DNA from: Candidatus Thorarchaeota archaeon
GTDB lineage: Archaea; Asgardarchaeota; Thorarchaeia; Thorarchaeales; Thorarchaeaceae
Assembly: GCA_016839245.1 (NCBI GenBank)
Contig: JAEOUN010000095.1
Location: 33,747 to 97,746, forward strand
Length of the DNA stretch: 64,000 bases
Direction of reading: 5' to 3'
Positions 55,343 to 64,000 of the stretch are shown piece after piece. Both the position numbers and the translations under genes were made by a program. The notes beneath the pieces are model-generated. The model was not told where the DNA came from. It did no database searches and saw only the letters and a program-made list of their open reading frames with translations. How positions within the stretch are numbered: position 1 is the first letter of the stretch; every line of letters begins with the position of its first letter.

Positions 55343-56401
55343 ATGAAACATCCTCGTGTTCTACTCATCGGAAGTCAGCCAGAACGCATGATCCGATTAA
55401 AACGGACATATAGGAGTCTTCAACAACTTGGCGTTGATGTAGGTGTATTAGCACCATTCAGAAAGCCAATAGGTCGTCCAAGATTGCTTAAAGCTATTGT
55501 ACGATACATCCTTCTTTCCATTCAAATCGCACTATCAAAAGCTGAGGTCTATCATTTTTATAATGTTCCTGATGTTATTGGATTTCCGTTGATTTTGAAA
55601 AAAGGCGTTATGATTTATGATGTGAGGTCTCCTTGGTTTTCATCAATTAGGGAATCGCTAGGAAATGTGCTATTGTCTCGAATTGCCAATCTGATTGAAT
55701 GGTTTCTGACGATGAATGCGGATATTGTACTTACTGCAAACACTCCGCTAGCTAAAAGAGCTCAGCGGTGGGGTGCTAAAAGAGTTGGTGTCATTCCAAA
55801 CTATCCTCCCTCTGATTTTGGACCAAAAAGAAGTCGTGAAGAAATAAGGGCTAAGCTACAATTAGACAATTCTCCAACAGTCTTATACTTGGGAAAAATA
55901 TCATTAATTGAAGGAAGTGAGTTACTCAAACAAATTATTCTAGAAACATGTACTAAACTCCCCAATGTCACTTTTCTAATTGTAGGCGATGGTCCACAAA
56001 AACCATCTATTGATCATTTCATACAGAAGCACAATCTGACAGACAGAGTTGTGATGACAGGATGGATTAATCACGATGAAGTTGCTGACTACATTAATGC
56101 TGCAGATTTGTGTATTCTACCAAGAAAGTGGGACACCTTCTCGCCTTTCACTACTCCTGAAAACATAACGAAGGTTGGTGAATACCTCGCTCTACAAAAA
56201 GTTGTGATCGTACCAAATATGGGTGGTTTCGTTGGTGCAGAATTTCCATTAGTATCTGTTGAGCCAGAAAAGATGGGTCAAGCAGTCATAGAGCGTCTTT
56301 CAAATCCTCAAAAAACCATTGACAGTACACGATTATCTTGGGATATAAGTCACAAGCGGCTTGAAACAATATACTCGCAACTTGGTATGATTCCAAAATA
56401 A
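55343..56401 (+). CDS. glycosyltransferase, GT4 family
   Basis: A two-domain GT-B enzyme. The N-terminal domain begins at KHPRVLLIGS; the C-terminal domain has LYLGKISLIEGSELL, IVGDGPQKP, GWINHDEVADYINAADLCILP and a Glu-rich ENITKVGEYLAL region that binds the nucleotide-sugar. It should transfer a sugar to a lipid-linked glycan in the cytoplasm. ATG 55343 is chosen; a GTG at 55304 in frame would add 13 residues, and a TATA-like TTATATC near 55245 allows either. Confidence 0.82.
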   Translation: MKHPRVLLIGSQPERMIRLKRTYRSLQQLGVDVGVLAPFRKPIGRPRLLKAIVRYILLSIQIALSKAEVYHFYNVPDVIGFPLILKKGVMIYDVRSPWFSSIRESLGNVLLSRIANLIEWFLTMNADIVLTANTPLAKRAQRWGAKRVGVIPNYPPSDFGPKRSREEIRAKLQLDNSPTVLYLGKISLIEGSELLKQIILETCTKLPNVTFLIVGDGPQKPSIDHFIQKHNLTDRVVMTGWINHDEVADYINAADLCILPRKWDTFSPFTTPENITKVGEYLALQKVVIVPNMGGFVGAEFPLVSVEPEKMGQAVIERLSNPQKTIDSTRLSWDISHKRLETIYSQLGMIPK

Positions 56402-56433
56402 GTCTGGTACACCAATAACTAACTCTAATATTT

Positions 56434-57495
56434 TCATGAATCTGCATTGTATTGAAAAATTTCTTTCCAAACTCTTTGCATTTGAAGTCCCCACTTGATT
56501 TCGGGTGAGAATTCATTATCAAATTCATTTAGAACCATTTCAACCATTAAATCCGGAATATTCACGCCTCCTTCCACACTCAGAATTGTTGTCCCTTGAA
56601 GTCTCGGATTTATTTCCAATAATTTTAGGGAACCATGTTGATCCTCCCTCATTTGAATCCCAATATTGTAAGATAATCCAAATTTCTTCACAATTCTTCT
56701 TGAATAACTTACGAAGAAATCGTAATGTTCATTTTTGCAGAGTAGTCCTCCTGTAGTTATTCCTCCGGTCATATGAGTTCTTAACCTTGGTAGTACTGCA
56801 TAGACAATTCCATCTTTACATAAAATGTCTACAGTATATTCCTTCCCGGGAAGATATTCCATAACAAGCATATCTTGAAAAGTATCTCCTAGAATGCTAC
56901 ATATTGTTTCGAGATCTGAATATGTAGAATCAGGTTTTTCTTTGAAAAATCGTTCTTTTCTATTCTGCCCAGCATCTAGAATTCGAAATCCACGACTACC
57001 ATCAGCAATTGCAGGTTTAATACAGACATGTTTCTCTGGATATCCGAATGAATAAGCTGCCTCTCTCAAATCTTCAACATTATCTACATTCTTTCTAATC
57101 GGAATTGAATCGTCGTTTAGAACCTCATAGAGATGTAATTTGTCAGTGATAGTTCTTATTATGTCTGGATTTTCTGAAGGGAGAGTTGGTTCAATACCTA
57201 GATTTCGGAATCGTTTAAGGTTAGCCGCAATTGGTGCGAGATCATCAGTACGTATTGGTATAAGAACCTCTATTTTTTCTCTTTCAGCTGATGCAAGTAA
57301 ATTATCTGTCCATGCAGGATCAAGATTGTCTCCGATGACTTCTGCCCTGTCTGCCAATTGTGATGCAAGATTTGGCTTCCAATCTGTTGAGAAAATGTAG
57401 AAATCATGTTTCTGACTCATTCTCAGAGCTTGTACTATACTTGCAAATCCTGGCGCACAGAATCCTGTAAGATGAAGTCTTACTTTTCTAGACAA
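56434..57495 (-). CDS. ATP-grasp (carbamoyl-phosphate-synthase-like) ligase
   Basis: The N-terminal pre-ATP-grasp domain begins with VRLHLTGFCAPGFAS. The ATP-grasp core shows VCIKPAIADGSRGF (ATP lysine and glycine loop), VMEYLPGKEY and LLEINPRLQGTT, the Mg2+-binding ENxR-type motif. Relatives make an amide or peptide bond on a sugar or amino acid. Its start overlaps the PIG-L gene stop by 8 bases. The gene at 58283 is a degenerate paralogue on the opposite strand. Confidence 0.75.
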   Translation of the reverse strand: MSRKVRLHLTGFCAPGFASIVQALRMSQKHDFYIFSTDWKPNLASQLADRAEVIGDNLDPAWTDNLLASAEREKIEVLIPIRTDDLAPIAANLKRFRNLGIEPTLPSENPDIIRTITDKLHLYEVLNDDSIPIRKNVDNVEDLREAAYSFGYPEKHVCIKPAIADGSRGFRILDAGQNRKERFFKEKPDSTYSDLETICSILGDTFQDMLVMEYLPGKEYTVDILCKDGIVYAVLPRLRTHMTGGITTGGLLCKNEHYDFFVSYSRRIVKKFGLSYNIGIQMREDQHGSLKLLEINPRLQGTTILSVEGGVNIPDLMVEMVLNEFDNEFSPEIKWGLQMQRVWKEIFQYNADS

Positions 57496-58141
57496 TATTC
57501 CAAATCCCCTTCACCTGTCTAAAAGCCTCCGCGAATTCTGCATTCACGAGAACACCATTAGATCTCATTTCCGCCCAAAAATTGTCTAGATTGAACCATC
57601 CATTCCTTAGTTCAAACTGAGTCTTATAGCATTCAAGAGCTCGTAATTTGACATCTGCTTCTTCCTTCGTGATGGGTATCAGTATGTTGGGTAGAAACCC
57701 AGCTGATGTTCCAATGATGGGATATTGAATGAGTGTGATAGGATGTCTTGTTGTAATACGCATAGCTTCTCTTGCAACTGTCTGATGATCCTGATTTGTA
57801 TCGCCATGAAAAGGTGCGATGACAAGTTCCATATCTGGGTCTTTCCTGTACTCATAAATTATGTCCAAGATCTCTTGTCGATATTTTTCAAGATGCTTGT
57901 TAGTGAAATTATGATGAATGACTTCACTAACACCAATAATAGATGCTGCCTTTCTATCCTCTCTAGCAATCTCTCCTGATTTGAATCTAGTGCCTTCAAG
58001 AGTATCATCACAGATACTAAAGACAATGCAGGTAATCTCACAACCTTGCTTGACAAGTTTGTACATTAGAGATCCTGCGCCAATTATTGCATCATCGGTA
58101 TGAGGTGATAATGCCAATGCTTTCTTGAATCTCGGCTTCAT
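57488..58141 (-). CDS. PIG-L/LmbE-family deacetylase
   Basis: LSPHTDDAIIGAG near residues 11-23 supplies the PHxDD metal motif, and a HGDTNQDHQT segment near 115 completes the zinc site. The family removes N-acetyl groups from GlcNAc-type sugars, on lipid or small-molecule carriers. It is translated with the downstream ATP-grasp gene (8-base overlap), so a deacetylate-then-ligate sequence on an amino sugar is plausible. Confidence 0.85.
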   Translation of the reverse strand: MKPRFKKALALSPHTDDAIIGAGSLMYKLVKQGCEITCIVFSICDDTLEGTRFKSGEIAREDRKAASIIGVSEVIHHNFTNKHLEKYRQEILDIIYEYRKDPDMELVIAPFHGDTNQDHQTVAREAMRITTRHPITLIQYPIIGTSAGFLPNILIPITKEEADVKLRALECYKTQFELRNGWFNLDNFWAEMRSNGVLVNAEFAEAFRQVKGIWNIV

Positions 58142-58282
58142 TATTCACTCGACCCAGCAGCTTTCTAAAGTAGCATTTTAACCTCTCGCTAATATCCTTT
58201 CTGTATCATTAAAAAAAAATTAAAAAGATTCATGAGTGGAATTTGTAATCATTTTTTATCATCACTTTTTAGGAGATAATCT

Positions 58283-59365
58283 TTGAAAGAAATTAACGTA
58301 ATGATAACAAGCGCTTCTTCTCTTGAATTCGCACCGATTGTTCAATCTCTGAAAAAAAGTGAAAAGTATGATATCTCTGTTTTCTCATGCGATTTTATAG
58401 TTACGCCAGCAATGCAACATTACTCATCTGATACATCTCTTATTCCAGACAGTCATAATGATAGATATGCTCAAAATCTTCTAGAATTGTGTACTGAAAA
58501 GGAAATTGACATCATCATTCCTGGTCTTGCAGAGGATCAAATTCCAATATGCCATAATCTTGTCAAATTCCGGGATTTAAATATTCAACCAACACTTACC
58601 TTGACAGATCCGAAGCTATTAGAGATTCTCCTAAATAAACATCTCTTACTTGATTATTGTAGTAACATTCTTGGTATGAAGTTGCCTAGATTTGAAATTG
58701 TATCAACCAGTACAGAGCTGGAGTCTGCTGCAAGTGGAATTGGTTATCCCTCTAGACCTTTAATTATTCAACCCTGTGGCTTAAACACAAAGAGAATTTC
58801 AAGAATCATTGATTCTTCCCTGAATCAACGTCATTCATTCTTTAGAGAAAAACCAACAAATCTCTATGTGTCCTTTGATCAACTTATCCATGATCTAGGA
58901 CCGGAATTTCCTAAGATGATAGTCCAAGAGTATCCTCATGGATCGGAGTATGTCATAGATGTGTTATGCAGGAAAGGAACTCATTTTCTCTCACTTCCAT
59001 GGCATCGTCTTTCTATCAAAAACGGGATCACCATGGATGGTATCCTATGTAATGTATCTAATAATGAATCAATATCATCAACAGTACACGGAATCACTGA
59101 GGGCTTAGGTTTATCGTACATATTTGAGATACAAATGAAAGAGGACATAGATGGAACACTCCTCATGCTTGATATCAACGCTGGTCTTCACGACTCAACA
59201 ATTCTGAGTATTGCAAGTGGAATCAATATTCCTCAAATGATGATAGAGATGGCTCTGTACCAATTTGACTACGAAACTAGTTTTGACGTTAAATGGGGTA
59301 CAAGAATCCAGAGAATATGGCAGGAGATTTTCATGCTAAATGGGAGGACTTGGACTCATGAATAG
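58283..59365 (+). CDS. ATP-grasp-like protein with changed catalytic residues
   Basis: Collinear with the 353-residue ATP-grasp protein on the opposite strand (same length, same RxFxxEKP, GxxYVxDVLC, GxTMDGIL and FEIQMKED blocks). Where the active paralogue has CIKPAIADGSRGF this has IIQPCGLNTKRIS, losing the ATP lysine and glycine loop, and where it has EINPR this has DINAG. It may be a non-catalytic partner or regulator, or bind another ligand. TTG start with AGGAG seven bases ahead. It overlaps the small HAD gene by 8 bases. Confidence 0.65.
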   Translation: MKEINVMITSASSLEFAPIVQSLKKSEKYDISVFSCDFIVTPAMQHYSSDTSLIPDSHNDRYAQNLLELCTEKEIDIIIPGLAEDQIPICHNLVKFRDLNIQPTLTLTDPKLLEILLNKHLLLDYCSNILGMKLPRFEIVSTSTELESAASGIGYPSRPLIIQPCGLNTKRISRIIDSSLNQRHSFFREKPTNLYVSFDQLIHDLGPEFPKMIVQEYPHGSEYVIDVLCRKGTHFLSLPWHRLSIKNGITMDGILCNVSNNESISSTVHGITEGLGLSYIFEIQMKEDIDGTLLMLDINAGLHDSTILSIASGINIPQMMIEMALYQFDYETSFDVKWGTRIQRIWQEIFMLNGRTWTHE

Positions 59366-59762
59366 AATTCTCTTAGTACTTGATCTCGATGAAACACTTA
59401 TCCATGAAGATGGGTCTCACGAAAATCTGGATTTCATCGATCAGCTTTTAGAACTTGGAGTAAAAATTTCAATAGCCACTAGAAATGACCATTACATTGC
59501 AGAATCTCGAATTCAATCTTTAGGTATTCTTGAAAAACTAGACTATGTGATGTCTGATTTCAGACCAAAATCAATACAAATGCGTCATATTCTTTGGAAC
59601 TATCAGATTCGAGGTGTTTCTTTTAATCGCATTATCTTCATTGATGATTATGGTCCTAATATTCAAAGAATGAAACAAGATCTCCCTACTGTTGAGTGTA
59701 TCCAATTTGGTAGTGATATCAAGTGTTTCAAAGAACTTTTTAATATCTTGAGAAAGCACTAA
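59358..59762 (+). CDS. small HAD phosphatase
   Basis: LVLDLDETLIHEDG gives motif I (D-x-D-x-T), ATRNDHY motif II, RPKSIQM a motif III lysine, and IDDYGPN motif IV, all within 134 residues; the cap domain is absent. It should act on a small sugar phosphate or phospho-protein. ATG 59358 is chosen (GGAGGA ahead) and overlaps the stop of the ATP-grasp-like gene, so they are coupled. Confidence 0.8.
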   Translation: MNRILLVLDLDETLIHEDGSHENLDFIDQLLELGVKISIATRNDHYIAESRIQSLGILEKLDYVMSDFRPKSIQMRHILWNYQIRGVSFNRIIFIDDYGPNIQRMKQDLPTVECIQFGSDIKCFKELFNILRKH

Positions 59763-59836
59763 TTTTTTTAATGTTATTCATTTTTCAAAATCAATTCAAA
59801 TGTGTTTGTTCAGAGATCTCTCAACGAGGTTTTATC

Positions 59837-60835
59837 ATGAAAATTCTACATGCTGCTCCAAAAGGGCTTCCTGACTGGCGTATTGAGCGAGAAGCATACA
59901 TTGCTAAGAGATTTGGTCATAAGGTAGAATTTCTTGGTCTTGGCAAACAACATGAACCTTTCCTTGATGTCTTTCAAAGTATCACAATGTTGAGAAGCAT
60001 CAATAATAGACAGGCCGCACTTGATAAATCAATCAGAAAGGAATGGGCTGATAAAGTTAGAGAGATTGATCCTGATATAATCCACGCAAGTGACTTGATT
60101 GCAGCTAAGTACTCATCTGGTTTAGGAATTCCAATGATTTATGATGACCGTGAGTATTGGAGTAAACAGCGGATAATGTACAAGAACTGGCCACTGTGGA
60201 AGCGAATTGCAATTAGACCATTCGTGAATGCAATACCAAAATGGGAAGAAGATATACTTTCAAAGCATGTTGTAATAACTGTGTCAGAAGCCATTGCAGA
60301 AGAACATAGACAGAGATGCAAACATGTTTTCGTGTTGAAGAATTATTGTTTAAAGGAGCAAATCTCAAATCTGGAAGTAAATCCAAATAGAACGGGGATT
60401 GTTTATCTTGGGTCAGATTTTGAGAGGAAAAGGTTTGCGCCTCATCGAAACATGGAAGGACTCAGAGACCATGTAAGTTTCAGCACGATCAGCGGTCTAC
60501 CGACTGAATTGATGTACAAAGAGCTTACAAAATATCGCATAGGATTATTACCTTTCAAGACAACCTCTTATGCAAAATATAGCGGTTCTGCAAAAACGTA
60601 CGATTACTTGGCTGCAGGATTACAGGTTCTAATGACTCGGTCAATCTATGAAGCTCACTCTCGATTACCTTACACTTATCCATTTGATTATTATTCAGAG
60701 ATAAATGAAATAATCAGAAACCTTGAGTATATTGACCCTGAAGAAATTATGAAACATGCACGTGAACATTATGTTTGGGAAGCTCAGAAAGATGACCTTT
60801 TTCACTCGTATTCATTAGCTATAGAATTGAACTAA
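59837..60835 (+). CDS. glycosyltransferase, GT4-like
   Basis: Paralogue of the gene at 53949-54935: KGLPDWRIEREAY at the start, IYDDREYWSKQ in the first domain, YLGSDFERKRF and YDYLAAGLQVLMT near the donor site. Start at 59837 follows CGAGGT; sequence upstream in the same frame is not conserved between the copies. Cytoplasmic, and presumably part of the same glycan pathway as the PIG-L and ATP-grasp genes. Confidence 0.72.
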   Translation: MKILHAAPKGLPDWRIEREAYIAKRFGHKVEFLGLGKQHEPFLDVFQSITMLRSINNRQAALDKSIRKEWADKVREIDPDIIHASDLIAAKYSSGLGIPMIYDDREYWSKQRIMYKNWPLWKRIAIRPFVNAIPKWEEDILSKHVVITVSEAIAEEHRQRCKHVFVLKNYCLKEQISNLEVNPNRTGIVYLGSDFERKRFAPHRNMEGLRDHVSFSTISGLPTELMYKELTKYRIGLLPFKTTSYAKYSGSAKTYDYLAAGLQVLMTRSIYEAHSRLPYTYPFDYYSEINEIIRNLEYIDPEEIMKHAREHYVWEAQKDDLFHSYSLAIELN

Positions 60836-60855
60836 ATCACATCTAAGGTGTTGGA

Positions 60856-61970
60856 TTAGATATTCTTAGAATTTCTTTTCTTATATAATCTAGCCATAGT
60901 CTGAATGATATCGATGCTCGCAACAGGAATGAGTATAATTAAAGCCATCAGGAGACCGTTACTGATGAATTCTCATGAGAATATTTCTTCCCATGTAAAG
61001 AGAGGTTTTGTGGTGTAGGTACTCCATTTTTGGTAATAATAATCAAAGATTGTGACATTAGTAAATTCATACAGGCTGTGACATAGGTTTGCATGTATTC
61101 TATTATAATTAACAGGTGCAAGTTTTTGCGGGTTTGCTAGATGATAAAGTATCCATTTGTATTGTAGATGGTCGTACTTATAGAGATTCGCAGCTGCAGA
61201 AATTACACCAAGATCAAATGCTCTCTGAAGGGCACTATCATTAAGATACTGATTAACTTCGTACATATGATAGAGTGCAAACAAGAAACCATTCCGCACT
61301 AATGGAACTGGGTAATCTGGGTAGAGTTCGTTTGGTATTACAGTTTCTGGATACCAATGAGTCCCATCATCAAGTATTAGCAAATTGCCACCCAGTCTTG
61401 TTTCCACATAAAACGAATTTGTTGCTTGACTGATTATTTGGAGATGTGAACTGTTTCCATATTCATTGTAGGCTAATACTAGCGAATTCATTGCCATCGC
61501 ATCAACCATTGTTGATTGCCAGCCTTTTGGAAGATCCCAAATTGCAAAGTCATAAGGCCATACAGTTATTGTCATTGTTCCATTTTCTGTTGGAATGACA
61601 ACATCTTTTCTATGTTCAACAATGTAGTTTATAGTATTGTTGAAATAAATGCCTGCAGTGCTGTTCCCCTCTTTCATCTGTTGGTAATAACCTATAGCAC
61701 TTGTTGCAACCATTCGAATAGTAATCTGCTCTCCAACATACACTCCTGCTTGATAGCCATAATTGGTTATGGGAATTCCATCGGCATTTCTACAGTGTTT
61801 CCATGAATCATATCTCGTCAAAATTGTGCTATAGATGGTTGTTCTATTATGAACACAAATGGAAAAAGTACCACGAGAATCAACATATAGATTAACATTC
61901 GCTGGAAGATAATCCTCTTGTTTCTCTCAATAATCGTAAAAAGCTTCTCTGGTACTTCTCTTGCCTTCAT
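60856..61970 (-). pseudogene. disrupted membrane-anchored glucuronyl C5-epimerase-like gene
   Basis: Three pieces on the minus strand belong to one gene. (1) 61970-61818: ATG, then about 50 residues with a membrane helix (LIYMLILVVLFPFVFII), ending in a TGA in the sequence CAATTTTGACG. (2) 61821-60973, one frame back: 282 residues resembling the heparosan/glucuronyl C5-epimerase C-terminal domain (YDSWKHCRNADGIPI start, VRNGFLFALYHMYEV, NYNRIHANL, YYYQKW). (3) After an in-frame TGA at 60975-60973, 38 more sense codons with a second membrane helix and a basic tail (RLYKKRNSK), then TAA. One added T in the run at 61820-61823 would join pieces 1 and 2. Confidence 0.7.
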
Positions 61971-62127
61971 AGGCCTGCACGCGGAGTTTTCATCTTGTGA
62001 ACCTTATAATGATTTCTGACTATATGCAGTTGTACTAAACATTGACTATGTCCTTGTACTCCTCTATCAAGAGTGATCCTTCTATGTGTTATTTTTCAGA
62101 ACCGGTTGCTTAATTTTATCTTGATTC

Positions 62128-63708
62128 TTAGATGAGGCCTGCTTTTTGGGCAAACTTACGATACCCTTTCATTAATAGTTTGACTATATTGAGTCTGAGT
62201 ACGAATTTTATCCATTCTTCATCTGTTGGCTCTTTGAAAAGTATTCCAAATTGCTTAGCATACTCATCCTCGTTCTTCTGACTGATTAGTTTCTCCACTC
62301 CTTTTAATGAAAAGAATAGTTCTACATCAGGATTCTCAGCACGGATCGGATTGACTTCGATTTTATTTTTACCTATGACCATCACATGGAATCTATCGCC
62401 TTCCAAATCATAGTCTATCGCTGCATCTTTTTTCAATCCTTCAAAAATCATAGGATGTGCTGATAGATAGTCCATGAAGCTCTTCTTTAGTGGATTCTCA
62501 CCAGCTGCTTTCTTCATCTTTGCTTCTCTCACTAATGGCAACAAGAATTCGGGTAAGTCTACAACCGGAAGACTGCTGCCAATATGTTTTGCACCGTCTA
62601 TTAATCCTCTGTGGCAGAATGGACATGCTGTTACTAGAATGTCTGCTTTTGTATCTTCAGCCTCTCTGATTCTATTTCCTGCGACATCATTTGCCAGATC
62701 ACCAAAACTACTTTTCAGTCCACCACCTGCACCACAGCAATGCGCATAGCGCTTGTTAGTTTCCATCTCTACAAGTGTTACGTTTTCGATAGCCTCTATA
62801 ACTCTCCGTGGTGCTTCATACACTTCTGCATGACGACCAAGATGACATGGATCATGGTAAGTGACTTTGATTGGTTTCGGAGATTGGAAAGCTGCCTTTC
62901 CTTCCTCAACAAGTCTATCAAGGTATTCAGTAATGTGAAGAATCTCGAAATCATAGTTGTATCCTGCTTTTGGAACATCTATTTTCCAAGTTCTGAAACA
63001 ACCTGCACATGCCGTTACAACAATCTTCGCACCTGCTTTCTCAATTGCTTTGATATTGTGTTCAGTTAAACTGCCAAATGTTTTCTCTCGACCAAGTCTT
63101 AACAAGACTGAACCACAACATCGTTCGTCTGGTACCACAGTAAAATCGACATTCAACTTTTCAAGCAATTCAACTGTTGTTCTGGCAATCTCCTTTTCTC
63201 TGTATGAGCTGGTACAACCTGAAAAATATACAACCTCAGCTTTTTCCGGAAATGCTCTATCTCGAAATACATCAAGTCGCTCATCATGTTTTTCCTTGTA
63301 TGGATTGAATTCGTTAATGATTGAATTCTCTATAGTTTCATGTTTTGGTGTATTAAATCCGTTAGCCACAAGATCTTTCCGAAGCGCTTCCATCATATCT
63401 GGAATGTGGATTCCATCAGCAGTAGCCATACACGTTTCCTGACAGCTCTTGCAGGTATTGCACGCGTATGCCCAATCAACGACATCCTCGTTAATCTCTA
63501 TATTGCCTTCTAGTAGGTCATTCAGAACCATGACTCTTCCCTTTGCTGAGTATGCTTCGAATCCAAGAACGTTCTTTACAGCACATGGATGATTCACTCC
63601 ACGATTAGAAGCTACGATCTTGTCAGCTAACGAGCAATCACCACAGCGTCCACATAACCAAAGTTCTTCATTGAAAGGTTCTAGACCTGGGAAATTAACT
63701 TTAGCCAT
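62128..63708 (-). CDS. iron-sulfur oxidoreductase with two CCG domains (HdrD/GlpC/LutA-like)
   Basis: Two Fe4S4 clusters are predicted from CGRCGDCSLA...HPCAV and CNTCKSCQETCMA. Two cysteine-rich CCG domains follow: DERCCGSVLLR...ACAGCFR and HDPCHLGRH...CCGAGGGLK...ACPFCHRG, as in heterodisulfide reductase D and glycolate/lactate oxidase Fe-S subunits. It should pass electrons between a flavoprotein and a membrane or thiol acceptor. ATG 63708 is chosen with AGGGAGG seven bases ahead. It follows the FAD oxidase gene by one base. Confidence 0.85.
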   Translation of the reverse strand: MAKVNFPGLEPFNEELWLCGRCGDCSLADKIVASNRGVNHPCAVKNVLGFEAYSAKGRVMVLNDLLEGNIEINEDVVDWAYACNTCKSCQETCMATADGIHIPDMMEALRKDLVANGFNTPKHETIENSIINEFNPYKEKHDERLDVFRDRAFPEKAEVVYFSGCTSSYREKEIARTTVELLEKLNVDFTVVPDERCCGSVLLRLGREKTFGSLTEHNIKAIEKAGAKIVVTACAGCFRTWKIDVPKAGYNYDFEILHITEYLDRLVEEGKAAFQSPKPIKVTYHDPCHLGRHAEVYEAPRRVIEAIENVTLVEMETNKRYAHCCGAGGGLKSSFGDLANDVAGNRIREAEDTKADILVTACPFCHRGLIDGAKHIGSSLPVVDLPEFLLPLVREAKMKKAAGENPLKKSFMDYLSAHPMIFEGLKKDAAIDYDLEGDRFHVMVIGKNKIEVNPIRAENPDVELFFSLKGVEKLISQKNEDEYAKQFGILFKEPTDEEWIKFVLRLNIVKLLMKGYRKFAQKAGLI

Positions 63709-63709
63709 C

Positions 63710-64000
63710 CTAGTATCCTCCCTCGAAGACAAATGGTGCCATTATGTTGTCAGGATCAATGGCTTTCTTTATGGTCCGATATAACTGAATGAAACTGTCG
63801 TGAACTTTCTCTAATGCTCGGTTCTCCCAAAGTAATCCACTCCAATATGGACAACCTCCTGTTTCCATTGCATCATCCAACATTTCATTCCAAGCTTTTT
63901 CGGCAAGCTCCATCTTATCCTTTGTAGGCGCAAAAATAGTCACCCATGCAGCCAGATATGATCTCTCTACTGCAAGTGCATCAGCAATCCATTTGATACC
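63710..64000 (-). CDS. FAD-linked oxidase C-terminal part, 5' end outside window
   Basis: The reading frame is open to the right edge, so the N-terminus lies beyond the window; the internal GTG at 63943 is not a start. The visible 97 residues end with GCPYWSGLLW...IKKAIDPDNIMAP, the C-terminal signature of vanillyl-alcohol-oxidase/GlcD-type flavoenzymes. With the Fe-S gene just downstream it would make a D-lactate or glycolate dehydrogenase-type complex. Confidence 0.75.
   Translation of the reverse strand, partial: GIKWIADALAVERSYLAAWVTIFAPTKDKMELAEKAWNEMLDDAMETGGCPYWSGLLWENRALEKVHDSFIQLYRTIKKAIDPDNIMAPFVFEGGY

Noticed and set aside
60973..60975. TGA as selenocysteine or recoded codon in the epimerase-like gene
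   Set aside because: The gene also has an upstream frameshift, and I saw no selenocysteine insertion element near it, so ordinary gene decay or sequence error is the simpler reading.
1..64000. tRNA, rRNA, CRISPR or transposase
   Set aside because: I looked through the gaps for T-loop GGTTCAAATC-type sequences, repeat-spacer arrays and transposase motifs and found none; this was done by eye, not by covariance search.

Overview
The window reads as archaeal chromosome, probably from an Asgard-group archaeon. Archaeal signs are an endonuclease Q, an NreA repair protein with a C-terminal PCNA-binding motif, a TIGR00304/DUF131 membrane protein, a COG3357-type regulator, an archaeal-type TadC/FlaJ-like membrane protein, TATA boxes a short way ahead of genes, GAGGTG-type ribosome binding sites and T-rich terminators. 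The Asgard placement is an inference. It rests mainly on two adjacent Rpb5 homologues that carry the eukaryote-type N-terminal jaw domain as well as the usual archaeal C-terminal domain. The DNA is AT-rich by eye. I saw no rRNA, tRNA, CRISPR array or insertion sequence.

Region 1 (1-32900) is mostly housekeeping and hypothetical genes: a partial TPR/zinc-ribbon protein, a Nudix hydrolase, a DHH (RecJ-like) phosphoesterase, cupin, HAD, a B3/B4-domain protein, a HerA-like ATPase, MFS and SLC13-type transporters, two unknown genes ahead of a Ski2-type helicase, a beta-CASP RNA-processing nuclease, an alcohol dehydrogenase, and a DNA-repair neighbourhood (endonuclease Q with a translationally coupled small protein, then NreA). 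An orphan TadC/FlaJ-like protein and several small DNA-binding regulators follow.

Region 2 (33000-36900) holds a 40-residue desulforedoxin-type protein, the tandem Rpb5-like genes, a DGK1/SEC59-type lipid kinase, a CinA-like protein and an HD phosphohydrolase.

Region 3 (36900-62000) is a large surface-glycan locus. It contains a FkbH-type protein, a NodB-like deacetylase and a repeated membrane family. A pseudaminic-acid-type nonulosonate pathway follows (dehydratase PseB, aminotransferase PseC, an acetyltransferase fused to a TIM barrel, synthase PseI, an SpsF-type cytidylyltransferase, an associated methylase and a PseA/WbpG-like amidotransferase), with no recognisable PseG. Several glycosyltransferases, a GT-C integral membrane enzyme, two ATP-grasp proteins (one missing key residues), a PIG-L deacetylase and a small HAD phosphatase complete it. 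The locus also shows decay. Two glycosyltransferase genes survive as remnants with the two ends joined and the middle deleted (51733-52005 and 54952-55131), and a membrane-anchored glucuronyl C5-epimerase-like gene is broken by a frameshift and an in-frame TGA (60856-61970). This fits rapid turnover of surface-sugar genes.

Region 4 (62128-64000) is the start of a two-gene oxidoreductase unit: an FAD-linked oxidase, cut by the window edge, followed by a two-CCG-domain iron-sulfur protein, as in D-lactate/glycolate dehydrogenase systems.
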